NCBI GenBank assembly: GCA_965246995.1
Contig: OZ252008.1
Location: forward strand, 1,364,001 to 1,428,000
Length of the DNA stretch: 64,000 nucleotides
DNA from: VXRJ01 sp965246995
GTDB taxonomy: Bacteria; Acidobacteriota; Vicinamibacteria; Vicinamibacterales; UBA8438
Direction: 5' to 3'
In this document: positions 59,267 through 64,000 of the stretch, in pieces
Layout: the number at the start of each line of letters is the position of its first letter
How positions within the stretch are numbered: position 1 is the stretch's first letter
Made by a program: the position numbers and the translations under genes
The notes under the pieces: generated by a model
The model's database searches: none
What the model saw: the letters and a program-made list of their open reading frames with translations, nothing else
What the model was told of the DNA's origin: nothing

Positions 59267-59596
59267 GTGGCGGTAACGACCGCTTCCCGGCAGAGGCGGA
59301 CCCAGCGGCTCAGCCGCCCGGTCCGGTACCTGCTTCTGGTCGCGGCCGGCGGCCTGCTGCTGAACCTGCTGGTGGGAGACAGCGGCCTGTTGGCGATGCT
59401 CGCCGCCAACCGTCAGTACACCGAACTGGAAAAGCGCGTCGAAGCGCTGCGCCGGGAGAATGAGGTGCTCCGCGAGGAGGCGCGCCGTCTCCTTGACGAC
59501 CCCAGCCGGATCGAGGAAGTGGCTCGAGGCGAGCTCGGATTGATGCGTCCCGGCGAGAAAGTGTTCATCGTCCGCCCGGGCGAAAGCGACCGCTGA
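59267..59596 (+). CDS. FtsB/DivIC-like septum formation initiator
   Basis: 109 aa from GTG. One membrane helix (YLLLVAAGGLLLNLLVGDSG) followed by a coiled coil (YTELEKRVEALRRENEVLRE) and the family's DPSRIEEVARGELGLMRPGEK. Cell division divisome component. Convergent with recA. Confidence 0.85.
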   Translation: MAVTTASRQRRTQRLSRPVRYLLLVAAGGLLLNLLVGDSGLLAMLAANRQYTELEKRVEALRRENEVLREEARRLLDDPSRIEEVARGELGLMRPGEKVFIVRPGESDR

Positions 59597-59621
59597 GCGG
59601 GAGCGCCGTCAGGCGCAAGCA

Positions 59622-60698
59622 TCACACGGTGGCGGTTTCGGCCGCCACCGCGTTCCGTTCGGCCGCCGGCGCATCGCCCTCGTCGCTGCTCAATCCGAGT
59701 GCCTTGCGCACCTTCCCCTCGATGTCGGCGTACAGTTCCGGCTTCGTCTTCAACAACGTGCGGACATTCTCGCGCCCCTGTCCGAGCCGTTCACCGCCGT
59801 ACGAGAACCAGGCGCCGCTCTTCTCGACGATCCGGTGCTCGACCGCGAGATCGATCAGATCACCTTCGCGCGAGATACCCTCGCCGTACATCATGTCGAA
59901 CTCCGCGATGCGGAACGGTGGCGCCACCTTGTTCTTCACGACCTTGACGCGGGTCCGGCCACCCACCACCCTGTCGCCATCCTTGATGGCGCCGATCCTG
60001 CGGATGTCGATCCGGACCGAGGCGTAGAACTTCAGGGCGCGGCCGCCGGTAGTGGTCTCCGGGTTACCGAACATCACGCCGATCTTCTCGCGCAACTGAT
60101 TGATGAAGATGAGGCAGGTGTTCGATTTCGACACCACGCCGGTCAGCTTCCGGAGCGCCTGGGACATCAGCCGCGCCTGCAGCCCCACCTGCGAGTCGCC
60201 CATCTCACCCTCGATCTCGGCGCGCGGCACCAGTGCTGCGACCGAGTCGACGACAACGACGTCGACCGCGCCGGAGCGGATCAGCGTCTCCGTGATCTCG
60301 AGCGCCTGCTCGCCATGGTCAGGCTGCGACACCAGGAGGTTGTCCAGCACGACCCCCAAGTTGCGGGCGTAGATCGGGTCGAGCGCATGCTCGGCGTCGA
60401 CGAACGCCGCATTGCCGCCGTGACGCTGCGCCTGCGCGATCACCTGCAGCGCGAGCGTTGTCTTGCCGGACGCCTCCGGGCCGTACACCTCGACCACCCG
60501 GCCGCGCGGCACGCCGCCGATGCCGAGCGCATAGTCGATGCTGATCGATCCGGTGGAAATGCTCGGGATCTGCGAGAGCGCGCCGTCCTGGCCGAGCCGC
60601 ATGATCGATCCCTTGCCGAACTGCTTCTCGATCTGGCCGACGGCCATGTCGATCGCCTTGCCACGTTCACGCGCGATCTTGTCGGAAGGCGTCCTCAT
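59622..60698 (-). CDS. recA: recombinase RecA
   Basis: 358 aa from the ATG at 60698 (AAGGAG upstream); the longer open frame is not native. AVGQIEKQFGKGSIMRLG, Walker A GPEASGKTTL, VVVDSVAALVPRAEIEGEMG, NQLREKIGVMFGNPETTTGG and SYGGERLGQGRENVR are all canonical. C-terminus with an acidic tail. Confidence 0.98.
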   Translation of the reverse strand: MRTPSDKIARERGKAIDMAVGQIEKQFGKGSIMRLGQDGALSQIPSISTGSISIDYALGIGGVPRGRVVEVYGPEASGKTTLALQVIAQAQRHGGNAAFVDAEHALDPIYARNLGVVLDNLLVSQPDHGEQALEITETLIRSGAVDVVVVDSVAALVPRAEIEGEMGDSQVGLQARLMSQALRKLTGVVSKSNTCLIFINQLREKIGVMFGNPETTTGGRALKFYASVRIDIRRIGAIKDGDRVVGGRTRVKVVKNKVAPPFRIAEFDMMYGEGISREGDLIDLAVEHRIVEKSGAWFSYGGERLGQGRENVRTLLKTKPELYADIEGKVRKALGLSSDEGDAPAAERNAVAAETATV

Positions 60699-60801
60699 CT
60701 GCGGTGCGCTCCTTGCTCCGGCTGGACAGGGTGGAAGTGAGACTATCTTGACGACGGATTCCCATGGTAACGTCGGCGGTTGTCTCCTGTCAAGCGAAAA
60801 T

Positions 60802-60826
60802 ACGTGTTGTAAGTCTTGCAACATGT
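60802..60826. promoter_or_regulatory. inverted repeat upstream of recA
   Basis: ACGTGTTG-N9-CAACATGT (15 of 16 arm bases symmetric), about 104 nt upstream of the recA ATG. A TTGACA on the minus strand (60788-60793) lies between it and recA and may be the -35. Candidate LexA/SOS operator, but its sequence is not one of the classical consensus boxes I know. The -10 is weak. Confidence 0.4.
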
Positions 60827-61008
60827 TTCTTTATATGAGGTTAACAACTTGTAGACTTTCGCCTATGCCGTGCGCTACGCCTGCAGATTCCGCGTCCTGG
60901 CGGTTGCGGTGATTGCCAGGAAATGCACATGACTGCACAGGTCGTGTTGCCACTGTCCAACCGGCGACCGGGGCGGTTGCACAGTGGCGTCGTGGTACGC
61001 TGGTCTCC

Positions 61009-61995
61009 GTGACCCTGACGCACGCCGCCCGAATGGCGGCGTTGCCCTTGGCGCTCGCGGCCACTCTGTTCGTCGAGTCCGCTGCCGCTCAGGTGCCCGT
61101 CCCGCCTCGCGCCGACCGATCTGTCCACGACGGGGCCGGCGTTCTCTCGAATCAGGCGGTCGAAACGATGGAACGACTGCACCGCGCGCTCTTCGAGCAG
61201 ACTGGCGTCGCGATCGTCATCGTTACGATGCCCTTGCTGGAGGGGGAGCCGACGGCCGACTTCGCCCTCCGGGTCGCCGAGGCGTGGCAGCCGGGTCGCT
61301 CGGATGAAGACCGCGGGATCGTTGTCGTCATCGCGCTCGAGGAGCGGGAGCTGTTCATCGCGACGGGTTACGGGGTCGAGGGATTCCTCCCTGACGGCCG
61401 CGTCGGTGCGATCCGCGACTTTGCCCGTCCGGCGCTGTCGCAGAACGATTTCTCGACTGGCCTCCTGCAGATCAGCCAGGCCCTGACCGCGTTCTCGGCG
61501 GAGGAATATGGGGTAGCCATCGACGGTGCGACGCTCGCGGCGGCGGCACCGAGCGGTCAGCGCCGTGCGGGTGATGAGCGACGCGGCGGGATCGTCGGCC
61601 TGATCGTCATGTTGGGGATGGGGTTCCTCTTGTTCCGCCACCCGACGCTCTTCATGTTGCTGATGTTCTCCGGCGTGGGTCGGGGCTACGGCGGCTACCG
61701 GCATCGCGGCGGTCACGGCGGCGGCTTCGGCGGTGGCGGTTTTGGTGGCGGTGGAGGATTTGGCGGTTTCGGCGGCGGTGGTTTCGGCGGCGGTGGCGCC
61801 GGGGGGGGCGATCTCCGAGAACTATCCGCAACTTCGGTCGAACGGGGACGCTACAATGATGCGGTCAGGGCCTACAACACGCAAGTGTTGCAGTTCCCCA
61901 CGAACATGGTGGCCGGGATGTTCGGCTTCTCGGACCGTGAGTACTTCGAGGCGGACGAGGCGGCGGTGCAGGTGCCGCAAGTGACGTTCCAATGA
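61009..61995 (+). CDS. TPM-domain protein fused to a LemA C-terminal tail
   Basis: About 328 aa from GTG 61009. Signal peptide AALPLALAATLFVESAAAQ. TPM (YgcG) phosphatase-like domain: VHDGAGVLSNQAVETMERLH, GVAIVIVTMPLLEGEPTADF, RGIVVVIALEERELFIATGY. Then a membrane helix and a Gly/Phe-rich stretch (FGGGGFGGGG). The last 50 residues (ERGRYNDAVRAYNTQVLQFP, then GMFGFSDREYFEADEAAVQV) are the end of LemA, a protein usually encoded next to TPM proteins. A G8 run at 61801-61808 sits at the junction, and in the +1 frame the preceding LemA piece ISENYPQLRSN is still readable. Confidence 0.8.
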   Translation: MTLTHAARMAALPLALAATLFVESAAAQVPVPPRADRSVHDGAGVLSNQAVETMERLHRALFEQTGVAIVIVTMPLLEGEPTADFALRVAEAWQPGRSDEDRGIVVVIALEERELFIATGYGVEGFLPDGRVGAIRDFARPALSQNDFSTGLLQISQALTAFSAEEYGVAIDGATLAAAAPSGQRRAGDERRGGIVGLIVMLGMGFLLFRHPTLFMLLMFSGVGRGYGGYRHRGGHGGGFGGGGFGGGGGFGGFGGGGFGGGGAGGGDLRELSATSVERGRYNDAVRAYNTQVLQFPTNMVAGMFGFSDREYFEADEAAVQVPQVTFQ

Positions 61996-64000
61996 CCAAT
62001 GCACCGCTTGGCAGCGGCCGATGGACCGGGGCGGGGTCTGCGTTTGCGCTGGCGCTTGCCGCGGGGCTGACCGGCGCGGTGCTGGCGGGAGCACAGCAAC
62101 CGGAAGACGCTGCCGATCTGACTATCGACGTGACACCGGCGGAGCTGACCCTCGAGGTGGGGAAGACGACACAGCTCTCCACGACGGTCCGCGACGTCGA
62201 CGGCAACGTGGTGATCGGCGCCAACGTCGTCTATTACTCACGCGCCCGGCGCAGTGTCGGTGTTTCGCGCGATGGGCGCGTTGAAGCGTTCCGCCCCGGC
62301 GACTACACCCTCGTGGTGCTTGTTCCGGCAAACCCGAACGATCAGCGCCGCCGCCCGCAGGCTCGCGTTCGGACCGAAGTGCGAGTGACCGTGCCGCAAC
62401 CGCCGATCGCGGAGGTCGCGTTCACCGAGGTGCCGGCGCGCTTCTACGCCGGCACCCGCCCGCACCTCGCGGTTACCCTGACCGACACGACCGGGGCGCT
62501 CCGCCTCGACGTGACACCGGTGTTCGCGACCACCGATCCCGAGATCGCGACGATCGACCGCTTCGGCTACCTGTCGCTCCATCGTGCAGGCGAGGTCGAT
62601 GTGACCGCATCGGTCGACGGCGTCCGCGACGTCGTGCGGCTCGATGTCGTCGCCAACCCCGTTGCCTCCCTTGAGATCCGCACGAGCGCCGACGGCGGTC
62701 GAACCGGGGACGTGATCCGCTTCACCGCGGTCGCGATCGACGGGTCCGGCTCCACCGTCGATGATTTCCCCATCAGCTACGCGGTGGGAGGCGAGACGGC
62801 GGCCAGCATCATCGGCGCGGGGGCGCCGGCGCAGATCGCGGCTGACGGGCGGTTTGTCGCCGAGCGCTCCGGCACGTATTCCATCATCGCAACCTCCGGC
62901 AGCCACAGCGCCGTCGCCACCGTCCCGATCGAGCCGCGCGATGTCCAGCGCGAAATCGAAGTGGTGGGGCGCGGCAGGGTGCTCGATCAGCGGTCGTCCG
63001 ACCTCTGGGTCTGGGAGGGGACCGATGGCCGCGACTATGCGATCACCGGCACCTGGGGCGCCGACGGGTACTCGTTCTTCTGGGATGTCACTGACCCGGC
63101 CAACATCGAGAAGATCCAGGAAGTGCAGGTTGACGCCCGGACCGTCAACGACGTCAAGGTATCGCCCGACGGCGAGGTGGCGGTAATTGGCCGGGAGGGG
63201 GCGTCGAACCGGCGGAACGGGATCGTCGTGCTGGGAGCCGGCAATCCCCGCGAAGGCGTCCCGGTGCTCTCGGAGTTTACGGACCAGCTCACGGGCGGCG
63301 TGCACAACCTCTTCATCGACGGCGATCAGGTCTACGCGCTGAGCGCCGGCCGCCGGTACGACGTGATCAGCCTCGAGGATCCGCGTGAGCCTCAACGCGT
63401 GGGCCGGTTCGAACTCGACACGCCGGGCCACAGCGTCCATGACGTCTGGGTAGAGGACGGCATCGCCTTCTCGTCGAACTGGACCGACGGTGTGGTCGCC
63501 GTCGATATCGGCGGCGGCGGCCGGGGCGGCACGCCCGAGCGTCCGGTGGAGCTGGGGCGTTACGCCCATCCCAACGGGTGGAACCACGCGGCCTTCCCGT
63601 ACCGCAGCAAGTCCACCGGCACGTTCTACATCTTCGCCGGCGACGAGGCGTATCCCTACGGCGGTCTGGGGTTGGACGACAACGGCTCTGACGACGCGCC
63701 GTTCCGGACCGCCGGCTGGATTCATATCATCGAGTGGAGCGATTGGGACAACCCGCGGGAAGTCGCACGCTACCAGGTGCCGGAGGCCGGGACGCACAAC
63801 ATCTGGGTGGAGGACGACCTGATGTATGTCGGCTTCTACTACCCGGGAGGCCTGCGCGTCGTCGACGTCTCGGGCGAGCTGATGGGCGACCTCTACCGGC
63901 AGGGACGCGAGGTGGCGCGGTTCGTGCCGTTCGACCCTGAAGGCTTTACGCCGAACGCGCCGTTCGTCTGGGGGCCGCAACCCTACAAGGGGCATGTCTT
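61992..64000 (+). CDS. secreted Ig-like / LVIVD-repeat protein (partial, runs off the window)
   Basis: 669 codons visible, no stop before the window end; ATGA overlap with the TPM gene. Signal peptide SAFALALAAGLTGAVLAGAQ. Two bacterial Ig-like domains (TIDVTPAELTLEVGKTTQLS and PVFATTDPEIATIDRFGYLS), then from about residue 330 LVIVD-type propeller repeats (ADGYSFFWDVTDPANIEKIQ; VHNLFIDGDQVYALSAGRRY; GTHNIWVEDDLMYVGFYYPG). Surface or periplasmic binding role; ligand unknown. The frame is consistent at 62580, 63060 and 63780. Confidence 0.82.
   Translation, partial: MTNAPLGSGRWTGAGSAFALALAAGLTGAVLAGAQQPEDAADLTIDVTPAELTLEVGKTTQLSTTVRDVDGNVVIGANVVYYSRARRSVGVSRDGRVEAFRPGDYTLVVLVPANPNDQRRRPQARVRTEVRVTVPQPPIAEVAFTEVPARFYAGTRPHLAVTLTDTTGALRLDVTPVFATTDPEIATIDRFGYLSLHRAGEVDVTASVDGVRDVVRLDVVANPVASLEIRTSADGGRTGDVIRFTAVAIDGSGSTVDDFPISYAVGGETAASIIGAGAPAQIAADGRFVAERSGTYSIIATSGSHSAVATVPIEPRDVQREIEVVGRGRVLDQRSSDLWVWEGTDGRDYAITGTWGADGYSFFWDVTDPANIEKIQEVQVDARTVNDVKVSPDGEVAVIGREGASNRRNGIVVLGAGNPREGVPVLSEFTDQLTGGVHNLFIDGDQVYALSAGRRYDVISLEDPREPQRVGRFELDTPGHSVHDVWVEDGIAFSSNWTDGVVAVDIGGGGRGGTPERPVELGRYAHPNGWNHAAFPYRSKSTGTFYIFAGDEAYPYGGLGLDDNGSDDAPFRTAGWIHIIEWSDWDNPREVARYQVPEAGTHNIWVEDDLMYVGFYYPGGLRVVDVSGELMGDLYRQGREVARFVPFDPEGFTPNAPFVWGPQPYKGHV

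Noticed and set aside
62238..63995. 585-codon minus-strand open frame at the right end
   Set aside because: It lies opposite the Ig/LVIVD-repeat gene, whose plus-strand translation gives recognisable domains; the minus frame has only low-complexity His/Arg/Val sequence.

Overview
The window looks like a chromosomal segment of an acidobacterium, probably Vicinamibacteria-like. This rests on gene content, not on a database search: very GC-rich DNA, several secreted proteins of the acidobacterial VWFA-related type, three heme-free PQQ dehydrogenases in 23 kb, a PadR regulator beside a permease-prefix membrane protein, DUF3179 and paired M16 peptidases. Most genes are chromosomal housekeeping or secreted catabolic genes. 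I see no prophage, plasmid or CRISPR array.

Layout. 0.2-4.2 kb: an IS1182-type transposase, a small PH-domain membrane protein, and recO overlapping a two-gene AbiEii-like nucleotidyltransferase module. 4.2-11.3 kb: a quinoprotein dehydrogenase, glyQ-glyS (glyS carries an unusual insertion) and a broken AlbA_2-type ATPase gene. 11.3-16 kb: a membrane protein with its PadR regulator and a NatAB-like ABC exporter. 16-20.6 kb: ppdK and mutL. 20.7-27.6 kb: an oxidative module of secreted proteins (cupin, two more quinoprotein dehydrogenases, a PQQ-like propeller, a metallo-beta-lactamase-fold hydrolase). 27.6-37.8 kb: rarA, an rRNA/tRNA methyltransferase, greA, a degenerate patatin, an NrnA-like DHH phosphoesterase, a VWA protein, uvrB and envelope small proteins. 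37.8-43.1 kb: tRNA-Val, a short citrate-synthase homologue, DUF3179, a probable selenocysteine peroxiredoxin, tatA and a DASS transporter. 43.2-49.4 kb: a PDZ protein, a ClC channel, then hisC, an S9 hydrolase, VKOR and cytochrome c. 49.5-55.9 kb: tandem VWA paralogues, a solitary DNA methyltransferase, vapBC, a secreted hydrolase and tRNA-Phe. 56-64 kb: an M16 pair, ftsB-like, recA, a TPM-LemA chimera and a truncated Ig/LVIVD-repeat protein.

Two signals stand out. First, the peroxiredoxin gene at 40636-41166 has an in-frame TGA exactly at the peroxidatic cysteine position, followed by a 7-bp stem-loop at the distance expected of a bacterial SECIS element; I read it as an exported selenoprotein. 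Second, a family of about 90-185 bp MITE-like palindromic elements (four near-complete copies and three solo ends) sits tightly against gene ends. Their terminal CTAG supplies the stop codon of several flanking genes, and one copy extends the PadR C-terminus.
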